The notes under the pieces were generated by a model. The model ran no database searches. It was not told where the DNA came from and was given only the letters and a program-made list of their open reading frames with translations. DNA of 64,000 nucleotides from Prunella strophiata. Its lineage: Eukaryota > Chordata > Aves > Passeriformes > Prunellidae. Made by a program: the position numbers and the translations under genes. Below, in pieces: positions 52,936 through 64,000 of the stretch. Location: contig JAZBQD010000027.1 of NCBI GenBank assembly GCA_036583965.1, positions 5,102,187-5,166,186 of the forward strand. Reading direction: 5' to 3'. Each line of letters starts with the position of its first letter. Positions within the stretch are counted from its first letter, which is position 1.

Positions 52936-55900
52936 ATGAACAAAACTCATCCCCAGGTACAGTTCTTCAGAAAAATCCTACATGCAGCTGTTCTGAAGTA
53001 CATGTGTTCTTGCCTGTGCTGTTTGCCTGACTTCTTTATCACTGCTTTCTCTGAGATTTTCAGTAGTTTCTACTTACCTTGATATAAAGTGCTGGACTTG
53101 GTTAGGTGTTTGTTTTACAAATGGGTAATGAATGTTTAAAAGGTGATGGGATTGATTGGTTTGGGAGTTAAAGGTGGGCTGTGTTTTCACCGAGGCAGTT
53201 TTTGTTTGTATGTAACAATACTGGAGTACATGAGGCATTCCTGGGTGAGATGTGAGAACTAGAAAGGTGAAGTTTGTGTGCCTGTGGGATTCTGTAAATC
53301 CCTTTTATCCCTTTCCTTCTAGAGAAATGATGATGTGGCTACTTTTGGTTCAACAGAGTCCTTCTCTAGAGAAAGAGGTAATGAATAAAATATAGAGCTC
53401 TATTATTAAAGTATAAATCAATGGAAACTATCAATGTAATATAAAATACAACCACTATTTATGGTCTGTTTGGACTGATTTTCCCTCTTTTCTATGTAGT
53501 GAAATGTCCAGACTATAAAATTAATAAACTTCAGCTGTTCTGCTGGCCTGGAGCTGGCAGTCATATGTATAGTGGTATGATAAGTGATCCTTGTCTGTCA
53601 CAGAAGGACTCATAATGAGCTTGCTGTGGCCTTTCCCTATGTCTTAATATCTAAACTTCAGCAAATTTTGCCCATACTCTGAAGGATGAGGTGGGATCAA
53701 AGAGAACCAAATAGCAAGCCTGTAGATCAGCTTGCAACATTTCCTCACCACCATTATTTTGTACTCAAGTCTGTTTGTAATTGTTGTGCTTTGTAGTCAG
53801 AGGTGTTTTGTAGACACAGACATGCTGTAATTCACCTTTTCTCTTCTGAGCTGAAATCTTCTGTGTTTGGCTCCTGCTTGAGCACGACAGAGGGGGAGGT
53901 TGCTGGAATCAGGATCCTTTTGCTGTTGAGCAAAGCCTGTCCCTTCCCTTGAGTTTGAACACTAAAACAACTAAGTACGCACAAAGCATAGCTCAGACAA
54001 ATTCTAACTTAAAATTTCTTTCCATTCCTGAAAGCTTTTTAAAGTTCTAATTAAAGATTTTTAAGTTCAGATATACCAAAATCAATTTTACAGGCAGGAT
54101 TGCCTTAAGTGACTGGTTACATGTTTCTGAGATGACCACACCAATATTTTTTGCTCTTGTTCTGGGAATATGAATTAATGGAGGCAAATACCCTGTTGGT
54201 TTAGAGGCAAAGCTGCAGGTGCAGGGTGCTGAGGTGAGGGTGGGTGCCTGGTGGCTCCTCCCTGTGCTACCATTGTGTTGCAGTGATTGTGGGTTTGGCC
54301 TTCAGCTTCTGCACTTGGTTTGATTTATGCACCTGACTTTCTGAAAGCTGGACTCCCTGGCAGGTTGCTGTGCCCTGGAGAATGTTGTTAGGGAGGGAAA
54401 GGGCAGCTCTTCAGTTCCTTCTCACCATTCTGGGCTGATAATCCAGCCTCATTCCATGGGAGTGTGAGTCCTGCTTGGGCAGAAAGCCTGAAGTGCTGCA
54501 GAATGAAATCTTACCTCTTGGGGAGTTGTGTTATGTGCTCAGGGAGGGCACCTTCCCCAGCCTTACACCCACCTGCCCTGTCACTGCCCTTTCAGTGTCA
54601 CTGCTGTCCCACAGGGCTGGGCAGGGGTCTGCCCTTCATCCCCCTGCACCTGAGCCCCCAGGATGAGCTCCATGGAGATGTGGGGTCTGTGCCATTCCAC
54701 CCCAGTGCTCTGTAGCAGCAGCACAAGTTCTTCCACACTGCAAAATTCCCCACGAGGAGGAGTTTAATGCTGGAGTTTGGCTCTTTAAACTCACCTATCA
54801 ACCCCTAAGCCCCAGCAGCCCCCACAGCCTCGCATGCAGAGACCCCAAAGCATCAGCCTCGTGTCCCTGCACTGCTCCCCTCTGAAACAGCCCAGACCCT
54901 TCCTCAGCCCCTCACTCTGTCTCTTGCTTCCCCCAGGCTGCTGCCATCCATGTGGTGCCCGCCCTGGCTGCTCACAGAGACACCTCTGCCTCTCTGCCCT
55001 GGCACTGCTCGTCCTCGCGGCCGCCGTGGCCTCGGCGGTGGCAGCCCTGGCACTCCTGCCACGGGCACCAGGTTGTATCCCAGGAGTGCTTGGTTTTTTG
55101 GTGAGGGAGGCAGAAATGGTGCTGCATCAGCACAGCTGTGCCAGCTTTGCTCAGCCCAAGTGGCCACCAGCCATCCCCTGGCTCTGCTGTCCTGCTCCAC
55201 AGGGCTGGGGTAACTCTGGGTAGCACTGTCATACTTAATACTACTGGTGTGGTTTTCAGATTCTGCCATGAACCTACCAGAAATTAATCCTGGCCCCTGG
55301 TTATTTCCAGAACACAAAATTAATTTCAGAAACCCCCCTTTACTCCCCTTGATCTATTCCTCATATCACAATAATGCTGGAAGATAAAGGTTTTCTTGCT
55401 TCCTCTCAGTGAACCGCCTCTGCACAGCCCCTAATAACAGGACAGGCTTCTTGTGTGACGACAGAGTGACTTGTGTCCCAGCCAGCTGGGTCTGTGACAG
55501 AGTCAGCAACTGCAGGAATGGAGAGGATGAGCAGGAGCAGCTCTGTGGTGAGTGGTTTTGTAGTGAGCATCCCCCCTGCACAGTTGTGAGACAGCAGCTG
55601 AGGTTCCTCTAACCCTGCTCTGTGCTTCTGGCTGCCTACATGACCAGGTAAGCCTGGTAGAGCCTTTGCAGGGCAGATGCTGAGAGGTGGCACTGCCCAA
55701 AGTCTAGCAGGAATGCCAGGAATTAAAGACTCCAAGCTTGTCTGCTCTTCTTAGATTTTTCTTTTTTTAAACCATGATGTAGCTTTCCTCCATCAGTGAA
55801 GCTGTATGCCTACATGGGTAATTTATTGTTCAGTCACCCTGGGGAAAAAACTAAATAAAGCAGAAACCTGGGGCAGACTTCTTGTGTCCCACAACAGAGC

Positions 55901-57146
55901 TTCCCCATTAGTTCATGTTCATTTGATACTGCAGGGGAAGTGTGCTGGCAGCAGCCTTTGGTGCATGCCATCCCTGTTTTAGCCAGTGTGTGTGTGTGTC
56001 TGGGGGAGTTTAGATGTCCTCTGTGTGTGCCCTTGCAGGTGACTTGCCCCACAGCCTGCCAGGATACCTGGTTTTCTACTGCAGCAGCCCCAGATCCTGG
56101 GTTTATGCTGACCAGAGGTGTGACGGGATGAACGACTGCGGGGACTGCTCTGATGAGACGTGGAGCTGTGAGTCTGTCTGCTGCCTCCTGTCTGTCCAGC
56201 CTCTGCAGCTCTGCTGTGAGTCTGTCTGCTGCCTCCTGTCTGTCCAGCCTCTGCAGCTCTGCTGTGAGTCTGTCTGCTGCCTCCTGTCTGTCCAGCTCCT
56301 GCAGCTCTGCTGTGAGTCTGTCTGCTGCCTCCTGTCTGTCCAGCCTCTGCAGCTCTGCTGCTCCTGGGTGCTGCTGGAAAGGCCTGGAGACTGGCACCCA
56401 CCACTGAAACACAAAATAGCTGGGGTGGGGTGTGAGTGTGAACCTTACAGGCTCAGTCCCTCTGGCTGCTGAGGCTTCTGCATCAAAGCCTGGTGGCACC
56501 TGAGAGAGGAAAGGCTTCATGCTTTGCTCCTAGTCCCAAAAATTGCTCTTCCTCTGTGGCTTGCTGATGTGGAGCAGTTTCATCAGGATGTGTGGCTGTA
56601 CTTAGCAGTAACCATTCAAACTGGCCTTTGGTAGCTGGCCAGCAGATGGGTGGATCTCCAAGCTGGGTGGGAGCTGAGTCTTACTAAGACAAGAAGCAGA
56701 TTTGTTCCTAAGTCACCCCCATGGTTTTGGACAAAAAAAAAAGTGTGTGTGTGGGGGGGAGGAAAAATTACACTTAGTTGTTCCCCCCAGGATGACCTCT
56801 CTGCCGTGAAGGTCACTGCAATGTCACACTCTGGTTGTGACAAGTAGCACCAAGCCAGTGTCTGCTTTGGTGAGCTCAGTCACAGGGTTGTCACCAGCAG
56901 CTTTTCTGCTGGGGGATGAAAGGATTTTACCCCTGGAAGGGAGGAGGGGGGGCTCAGTGCAGCAGAAGCATTTCAGTTCCCTGTTTTCTGTCCTTCCCAG
57001 TGGCTGCCTGCCCCCCGTGTGGGCAGGAGTGGTGGAGCTGCAGCCCTGTGCACTTCCAGTTCTGCTCCTGCATCCCCAGGAGGCTGTGCCGGGATGGAAT
57101 CCAGCACTGCCTGGGCTGGTCCGACGAGTTCCTCTGCACAGCCTGA
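52936..57146 (+). CDS. LDLRAD1: LDL receptor class A domain-containing protein 1, complete
   Basis: Predicted type II membrane protein with three extracellular LDL-receptor class A modules. Six exons: 52936-52956 (MNKTHPQ), 53323-53377, 54937-55071, 55410-55547, 56039-56167 and 57001-57146. All internal junctions after the first are phase 1, and the product is 207 residues, against about 205 in human. A short cytoplasmic tail with several cysteines (CCHPC) precedes the hydrophobic span at about 42-66, rich in Ala, Leu and Val. Module 1 (LCTAPNNRTGFLC to QLC) has the calcium-site pattern CRNGEDE and an N-glycosylation site NRT. Module 2 has CDGMNDCGDCSDE. Module 3 has the weaker CLGWSDE. Ligand and function are not known. 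The exon 5 donor is the first of four copies repeated in a 48-bp minisatellite, so longer in-frame isoforms are possible. Confidence 0.94.
56168..56359. repeat. 48-bp minisatellite, four copies, starting at the LDLRAD1 exon 5 splice donor
   Basis: Four head-to-tail units begin at 56168, 56216, 56264 and 56312. Each starts GTGAGTCTGTCTGCTGCC and ends CTGCAGCTCTGCT. They are nearly identical, unit 3 differing by a swap near its end (gctcctgcag for gcctctgcag). The first base of the array is the first base of intron 5, so each unit carries a copy of the GTGAGT donor. The unit length is a multiple of three, and both strands stay open through the array. Confidence 0.97.
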
Positions 57147-59839
57147 ATGAATCCTGGCAGCTCCTCCCTGCTGGGGACAGCAGGGTGCTTCCCACTCGTC
57201 ACCCTGGAGCCTTGGGGTCCTGCCCTGCCACCTGCTTGGGAAGCAGCAGCCCTGAGCAAATCCTCCCCAGCAGAGCAGTGACACCGGACAGGGACCGAGG
57301 GCGTGTGGCAGCCTTGGCTGGACATGGCTGTGGGACAGCTGCCAGGAGTCTGTGCCATGCCAAGGTGGCACTTCCTTCATGGGCAGCACTGCCTCGATGC
57401 TGGGCTGGAGATGCTCCACCAGCCATGGCTGGCACAGCCCTGGGCCAGGGGTTCCTCCTCCATGGACATCCTGGGCCTCTGCAGGCAGGTGAGGTGAGGT
57501 GAGCACACCTTCATAGTCCTGATCCTCACTGGCAGGAGGAGAAGCTTCTGTTTGTGTTCAGAACACACCTGCAGATGCTTTCAGCTGTGCTGATGCTCCT
57601 GGGACACTTCCTTGGGAATGCTGTGCTGGGAGTGACACCATGGCAGGCCACCTCCTGCTCTCTTCTCAGAGCACAAAGGCCACCACAGAGGGTGTAATGG
57701 CATGGAAAACTGGAGGAGTTCCAGGGTTTGGGGGGACAAATCATGTCCCTGTGACAGAGTAGCTGTCTCCTGACAGCCAGGGCAGGAACCAGCATAAAGA
57801 AATAACCTGTTCTTCACTCAGGGCTGTGCAGTTTTGCAGCAGCAGGTTGAGAACAGCCATGGAGCTGGGATGGGTCTCACTGAAGTTGGCAAAGAAAGGA
57901 GGAAAAGGAAGTCTCAGCCTTGGAGCAGAGAGCAGCAGAAAATTGAGTGCTGCTCCCAGGGTGGTGTGGGATGACACTGGATCTGTTTGCTGCTTGTTTT
58001 GTTCCTCTGCCAGCAGGGCACAATCAGGCAGCCAAGCCTTCAAAGCAGTCCTCAGGATATAGGTGTGGACATGACACTGAAGTTTAAGAAAGCTGAGGTT
58101 TTCTCTGCTCCTTTGAAAATCTCATCTGTGTCTAAAACATTGAGGAAAACCCCACATTCACAGTGAGTACTCTTACTTTTCTAGGCCCAAAAAAACCATG
58201 ATGTGATCTTCCCATTGCCACCTCAGGTCATAGGTATTTAAAAATAAACCCCTGTTCACTCATTTCTGCTCAGTCCTGTGATCTGCAGCTCTGCCTGTCA
58301 CTGTAACTCAGATCAGTTGCTGAATGTTGCTTCTAATTTGTCACTGGGATCCAGCTGGAAATCTGAGAGATCTTTTTATAAATAGCTTTACAGTATTGTG
58401 ACTCACACTTTGCCTGGAATGAGATGGCAAAACTCTGCATGGGGGAATGTTAAAGCTGCTTTTACTCACCTGTCTCTCTCCAGGCCTGGCCAGGGTGCAC
58501 AGCTTGTTTTCTCTGTGCCTATAAAATGTTATCCCAGTGCAGTAAGGATTGAACTAATCAGCTGTTAAAAAAAAAATAAAATACAGGAACCCTCATGCTC
58601 AGCACAGGGCCCAGGTAATGGGATTAGTAAAATTAGGATTGGTAAAAAAATGTGCATTACTCCATGGTCAGATCAGCATATCTCCAGTGGTGGAAGGGGT
58701 GGCCAAAAATTCCATGGTGGCAATTGCACCAGAGGCAGCTTGAGGGGGAAGACTGCACATCTTCCTCTCCCCTGAGCCACTGGTTTGAGTCACAATTTGT
58801 GTCATTATTTGTCTCAGCAGAGAGCTGATGTAGTTGTCAGGGGAAGGTATTAATAGCCTTGAGTTTCTGGGAAAAGAGAGTAGGATTTGAATGCAAGTGT
58901 GCCTGTTCTGTTTGTGTGTAGTCCTTTTTTTGAGGAAAATTCAGCAGTCAGGAAAAGACAACAAAGGGGTTTTGTTCTTTATGCATTTTTGAGCTGGAGT
59001 TCATTTTCTTGGCCTCTTCATGGTTTCCAAGAATGTGCTGCTTTTCTTGGTGATGAATTATGGTAAACAACAGTGTAAAAGGAAGATACCCTCTGAAGAA
59101 GCACTAGTAGGGGAAACCTGGAGAAAATCCTTGGCCTCATGAGGCTAAGAGGACACTGATGAGCACTGTGCACCTCAGTCAGGTTTGGTGGAAACACTCA
59201 GGGCAGGAATTCAGTGTCAAACATTTCCTGCAGCATTACAGCTGCACACACCAACACAGAACAGGTCTGAGTGTCCAGGTGATTTACAGCTGATCTGCAT
59301 AGTTATATTGGAATTATAAATGTCCCTCAGTGTTTTCAGATGGAGAAGCATAGTTAGTGTCTTGCAGGCACACTGAAAATGGGTTTTAAACCACAGAATG
59401 ATCTCAAATGCAGTGAATTTGCTTGTAAGGGAGAAGATATTACAACTGCAGAGCATAATCTCTACACTAACCTCATTCCAGCTCTCATTTCCTGGGCTAA
59501 AATGAGAAAGAAGTGGAACACAGGTCCCCTTTTGGGCTTCTGCAATGGCTGTTGGCAAGGTACTGCTGCCTCTGCCTCCCTTCCCAGAGGTCTGTGCTTA
59601 TCCTTTGTGCTTATCCCTCCCTCTGCACAGCCCCATCAGCACAGCTTGGTGCTTTCAGCTGAGGTTTCTGTTCTAGCAGCACTGTAAACATCCCATGGCA
59701 CTTCCCAAGCCCAGTGCAGCTTCATTTCAGATGAGCTGCAGTGATTTGTGTCCTGCCTCTGCAGGAGCAGGGACAGGACCAGCTGTTCTGGTGAAAAATA
59801 CCTTCATCAGAAGAGTTGGTTAAGGATGACAACGAAAAC
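57147..59839. other. Intergenic DNA between the convergent LDLRAD1 and LRRC42 genes
   Basis: Probably includes the LDLRAD1 3' UTR. Candidate AATAAA signals lie at 58243-58248 and near 58570, more than 1 kb past the stop. No coding exon, RNA gene or clear repeat element was recognised. Confidence 0.5.
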
Positions 59840-59845
59840 TTTATT
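59840..59845 (-). terminator. LRRC42: Probable LRRC42 polyadenylation signal
   Basis: AATAAA on the minus strand (TTTATT on plus), about 200 bases past the LRRC42 stop codon, in AT-rich sequence. Confidence 0.6.
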
Positions 59846-60040
59846 TGAAAAAATTATTATGTATTGAAAATATACAGTAGCATTACCAACCTTCATGTCT
59901 CTGTCCCTCCCCCAGCACAGGTTACCCCACAGGCCTGTCACAGCAACCAGATTTAACAGTACTTTGTCACTCCCTCTCAATACATCCAAATCCTGTCATC
60001 AGCAAGAGAACAACAAACAAAAGACCCACTTCTTTCTGAC

Positions 60041-62838
60041 TCAGTAGGTATTTAACAAATCCCAGTCCTCCACAGTGAGGCACAGATGCTTCTGTTTGGA
60101 AGTCCTTTCTCTCTCTTGTTCAGCCAAAGCTCTTTTTTTATTGTTCTTTAATTCATGGCTGCCTGCAACCTCCTTTTTCAACGGTAAATGGCAATTTTCA
60201 ACATTTTCTTTATAAAACTGCAAGTTTCCAGATGCTTTAGTTTCTGGTTCCACCAGTGTGCATTTGACTACTTCCTCTATTCTGTGTGTCTTGCCATCTA
60301 CAAGCAAAAAAAATCAAGTTTAGATTTTGGAAAAAACCAGAATTATGCTGTAAAATGCATAACTTTGTGGTACAAACTGTTTTGGCCAAGCCAACTTGGA
60401 AATGTGCACAGGAAAAAAAATACCATTTATATTTTGGACTCAGAATTTTAAGGAAAAAACTCAGTTGTTACATGAGCTGTACTTGAATTATCCATAAGTT
60501 TAACAAACTTAAAAACTCAAATAGATTGTAATGCAGTTGCACAATGGGCTGAAATTGCACACTTGAGATGTTATTTGTACTATAACCCCAAAAAGTATGG
60601 AAATAGTGCCCTGCAGAAAAGAAAATAAAAGAAATCAGCTCTGTGGTGTGCGTGCAGTTACGTACAGAAGCGAAGAGCTGCCACTCTGGATCTCAGGTTG
60701 TCCTGGGGCTTCATGGCCTCCATAACTGCCTGCTCCCACTGCAGAACTGTCTGAAAGAACAAATGGAGCAGTTAAAATGTGTCTTGGAAAATTTACAGAA
60801 ATATCATTGGAAACAACTCCATCCCTTGTTCTTTCCCATTCAGTGATTTTGTATTCCATGAGGTAAATTTTTAGAGAGTAAAACAGGTTTAACCCCCCCT
60901 TACCTGCTCTGCCCAGCCTTCTGTTTTGCAGTTACTGTGATCAAATTCTTTCAGAGGCACTTTTGAGTGAACCAGGCCTATCTGCATTTGAAGGCGCTTT
61001 ATGACAGCATCAACATCCTGGGAAAAAAGGGACATAAAGCAGTCAGAGGGCAAGAATTTTATTACATTTACCCAGTAAACTTTTTCTGATGATTTTTACC
61101 TTGAGACCTGTCCCAGAAATGTCCAAACAATTCAATTTCTTGAAAGAAAGAAGGTATCCAATTCCCACATCTGTGATTTTAGGGTTACCTGTAAGGCCAA
61201 GTAAAGTTAATTAAGTTGCATGATGTCGAGAAAGATGATCAAAATACCAAGGAAGTATTTGTTCCAAAAGCTAATATTGGAACAAGATTGACTTTGCCCC
61301 TCCAATTATCAAAATACAAACATTTACAATACCAATTCTCAAACTACTAAAAATAGTTAGGTATATAAAGTAGCAAATGCCTGAGACCTCAGGTCTGCCC
61401 TGCGCCTTCTGGGAGGCTGCTGGTGAAATCTGGGGTTGAGCACTTGGCTCATGGGAATCAACAAATTAATTGTATTCCTTCAGTGCTAAGGAGGATCAAT
61501 TCTTTATCAGAAAGGACCCAGGTTCTTTCTGACATGAGAGCAGGGAGCACTTACAGGACAAGTCCAGCACCAGCAGGTTCTCCAGCCCCTTTTTCAGCAC
61601 GCGCACGGGCGCTGTCAGCCTGCGCAGGCCGGCGTCTGACAGGGAGTTGTCCTTCAGGAGAAGCCTCTTCACACTGGCAGCAGAGGTACAAACATGGAGT
61701 TTTTGTGGTCATTATTTCTGAGAGTTCTGCAGAATGTCCTAAAACCCTGTGTCAGAAGGGTCGTGCTGTGCCAACCCCTACAGGCTCACTGTAAAAAGCA
61801 GTGAGGAGGGAGCCTGGGTTAGCACGAGTAACAATTATCTTTATATTTCCCTGCTAGCTCAACAGAAGCACTGCTTGAGCAGCTATACCCACAGCTCCAG
61901 TGACAAACTGATCCCAGAGCCAAACATTTGCCAACAGAGACAATAAGCTTCTTTATACCCTGTAAGTTCTTTATACCAAGGCTGCCAAACTGAAATGCAC
62001 TCAAAACTAAGAAAAAGTGCCTGGCAAAATGAGAGAGGGCAGACTCGATAAGTGATCATGAGCAATGATTTTAAGAAAATAATGAGGCCTTATAACATTG
62101 ATTAACAAAACTCAGGAAAAAACATCACATTGAAGTGCTCTCTTCAGAGCACTTCAAGATAAAACCTTGATGCAAAATGCACCAAAATCTTATAGCAACA
62201 TAATATTCTTAATTAGCAGGCATCCTACCTAAAGCTTCCAAAATTATCTACTTGTCGTTTTTTGGTATGAAACAAAACTACAAAATTTACTGTTTTGAGA
62301 TGTCAACTAAACAAATAATCAACATCCTGCTTAGAGTAATCTTTATGTAAAACACTAGTTTGGTTAACAATTTGGCTGATAAAGCTCCCCCTTAAAAATA
62401 GGAAATGTAAAACTGTTCCAAATGTAAAAGATGTATTTTTTACCCAGACAATGAAAATTATAAAAAGTTGATATAAAACATGAGACAGTAAATTATCTTG
62501 CATTTAGTACTTTTTATGATTCAGTATGTGCTTTGTGTACAATAAATTCTGTATTTTGTTCACCTACAGAACAGGTTTTATGAACAACCAAAATCTTCAA
62601 CCTTACACTCTGCAGCCTGTGAAACTTCCCTTTAAAGTCTCAGCCTGATTCTTTGAACTGCTTAGTGGTAGGAAAGAAGTGTCATTTTTAGCTCAAGAAT
62701 TGGTACCTAGACAGGGCCTCTTTGGTGAGGTGTTCCAGCAGCTCATGTTCATCTCCAAGTTTACAGCAGGAGAGATCCAAACACGTCAGCTCCCGGAAAG
62801 ACTTAATTTCTTCAAGCTTTTCAGAGATAACCAGGTAT
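60041..62838 (-). CDS. LRRC42: Leucine-rich repeat-containing protein 42, 3' part (5' exons outside the window)
   Basis: Six exons join in phase: 62838-62707, 61673-61555, 61188-61100, 61017-60904, 60750-60666 and 60297-60041, giving 264 residues plus one split codon of a family about 428 long. The first three exons hold the leucine-rich repeats: LTCLDLSCCKLGDEHELLEHL, then VKRLLLKDNSLSDAGLRRL, then LVLDLSCNPKITDVGIGYL and LNCLDISGTGLK. A conserved non-repeat stretch follows (VHSKVPLKEFDHSNCKTEGW), then a Lys/Glu-rich variable tail, with the conserved end CLTVEDWDLLNTY. The earlier N-terminal exons are not found before the window ends at 64000. Molecular function is poorly known. It converges on LDLRAD1. 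Confidence 0.95.
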
Positions 62839-64000
62839 CTGCAAAGCCAAAAAAGAGAAAAAAAAAAAAGCCCTCAGTGCTCAGGCATGTAAGGAGGTGT
62901 CTACATCCCCAAGTGTCATAAGCACAATGCACTCTTTCTGGTTAAGTACCTATGTGAAAATTGACAGAAATTACCCAGCTGCACTAAGTACCTCTTTATG
63001 TGCAGCTGGCACACAACATGTCTGAATTCCCAGTCTTCTCCTCAGATCACTGACATGGTTTTGCTTTGATGCAAAATATTGGACTGACAAGACTTCAACT
63101 TGCAAATATTGCTATTAGGAGCTTCTTTACAGATTATTGCTGTATTATTTCAGAATAATGCAAAATATTCCAGTTTATTGTAAGCCAGCTTCACAAACTG
63201 CTCTTCCTCAGTGTCTAGGAAGACAAAACCAACTTTCATCCAGGTTTAAAATCCACCTCAACATGGATTTTAAACAGGACAGGATAGCTAATCAGTGGCA
63301 AAATTTTACTTTTTATATATGTCAATAAAATGCTTGACTAGGGGTAGAAGTCCAGGAGTGGCCAGAGCTGTGGCTACACCCTGGGCAGCAGTTACTCAGT
63401 GGGTTTTTTTTTTTGTAGCTGTGCTGGTTCCCTGGTCTGATTCACTCAGCAGCCACGCAAACATCTGTGCTGGAGCCTTTCAGTGGGAGGCTCAGAGATG
63501 GGAACAAACCACTGAAGAATGGCAGGCATGAGTATGCAGTAATGAGCACGTAGCCCTCAATGCCTCCCCTGCAGTCACCTCTTGCTGTCCCTGTGGCAAG
63601 ACAAGCTCCAAATTCACTGATCTCTCCTGAATTTACCTCCTATTCCCCATGGCAAGGCACACCCTGAGGTCAGCATCTTCACTGTATAAACTGGGAGGTG
63701 ATTATTGATTTGATCCCTCCAGGATCACCTCTTTGTCCACGCAAATAAGAGGACCTTAATATCCTCCCAGTGCAATTTTACCCATCCAACCACCCCACTC
63801 ACACCCTTTGCCTGTGCAATTTGGCTCTGCAAAAAGCACAACATACAGTCAGAGCACAAGCTAGTTCTTGAGAGAGATTATTAGCTGTGGAGGGGTTCTG
63901 GAGAGTGGGCTCTTTTAGAAATAAAATTCATCAGAAAATGCCTTAATGCCTTACTTCTGGATTTCAAAGACTTGATACTTAACTCAGCTTTCTGTAATGG
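62839..64000 (-). other. LRRC42: LRRC42 intron, running off the window
   Basis: No coding segment matching the LRRC42 N-terminal part was found here, so this is read as intron. It contains only short open frames and an A-rich run near 62860-62870. Confidence 0.5.

Noticed and set aside
55834..56520. Minus-strand open frame of 228 codons with 16-residue Arg/Gln/Asp-rich repeats
   Set aside because: The repeats are the reverse reading of the 48-bp LDLRAD1 minisatellite, which is open on both strands because the unit is a multiple of three and has no stop. No splice or homology support.

Overview
This is a stretch of bird nuclear DNA, most likely from a passerine. The evidence is multi-exon genes with GT-AG introns, CpG-island promoters, three CR1 LINE tails of the avian type and one LTR that resembles passerine endogenous-retrovirus LTRs. 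Seven protein-coding genes were assembled by joining exons by hand and checking reading phase at every junction. Their order is MRPL37(-), CYB5RL(+), CDCP2(+), TCEANC2(-), TMEM59(+), LDLRAD1(+), LRRC42(-, 5' end outside the window). From memory this is the gene order and relative orientation of human 1p32.3, so the window is a conserved syntenic block and not a cluster of novel genes.

Layout. 1-1.86 kb: intergenic, no gene seen. 1.97-5.77 kb: MRPL37, complete in seven coding exons. 5.3-6.3 kb: CpG island serving MRPL37 and CYB5RL head to head. 7.1-15.8 kb: CYB5RL, six coding exons. 17-20.9 kb: intergenic, with a CpG-rich patch and AT-rich DNA before CDCP2. 20.9-27.4 kb: CDCP2 (three CUB exons, a C-terminal domain exon and a membrane anchor exon), with a one-base frame disruption in exon 5. 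27.4-34.2 kb: intergenic. 35.0-40.45 kb: TCEANC2, four exons. 40.0-41.1 kb: second head-to-head CpG island, containing a tandem 120-bp duplication. 40.77-48.15 kb: TMEM59, eight exons. 52.9-57.15 kb: LDLRAD1, six exons, with a 48-bp minisatellite starting exactly at the exon 5 splice donor. 60.0-62.84 kb: the last six exons of LRRC42.

The genes are not an operon or a joint pathway. MRPL37 is a mitochondrial ribosomal protein, CYB5RL a flavin reductase, CDCP2 and LDLRAD1 surface or extracellular proteins, TCEANC2 a TFIIS-domain nuclear protein, TMEM59 an endosomal/Golgi membrane protein linked to autophagy, and LRRC42 a leucine-rich-repeat protein. I found no undescribed biological system. The best second-look items are the CDCP2 frame break, the LDLRAD1 minisatellite that duplicates a phase-compatible splice donor, the duplicated bidirectional promoter module, and TISU/YY1 start-site elements at MRPL37 and TMEM59. 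Comparisons with human proteins are from memory; no search was run.
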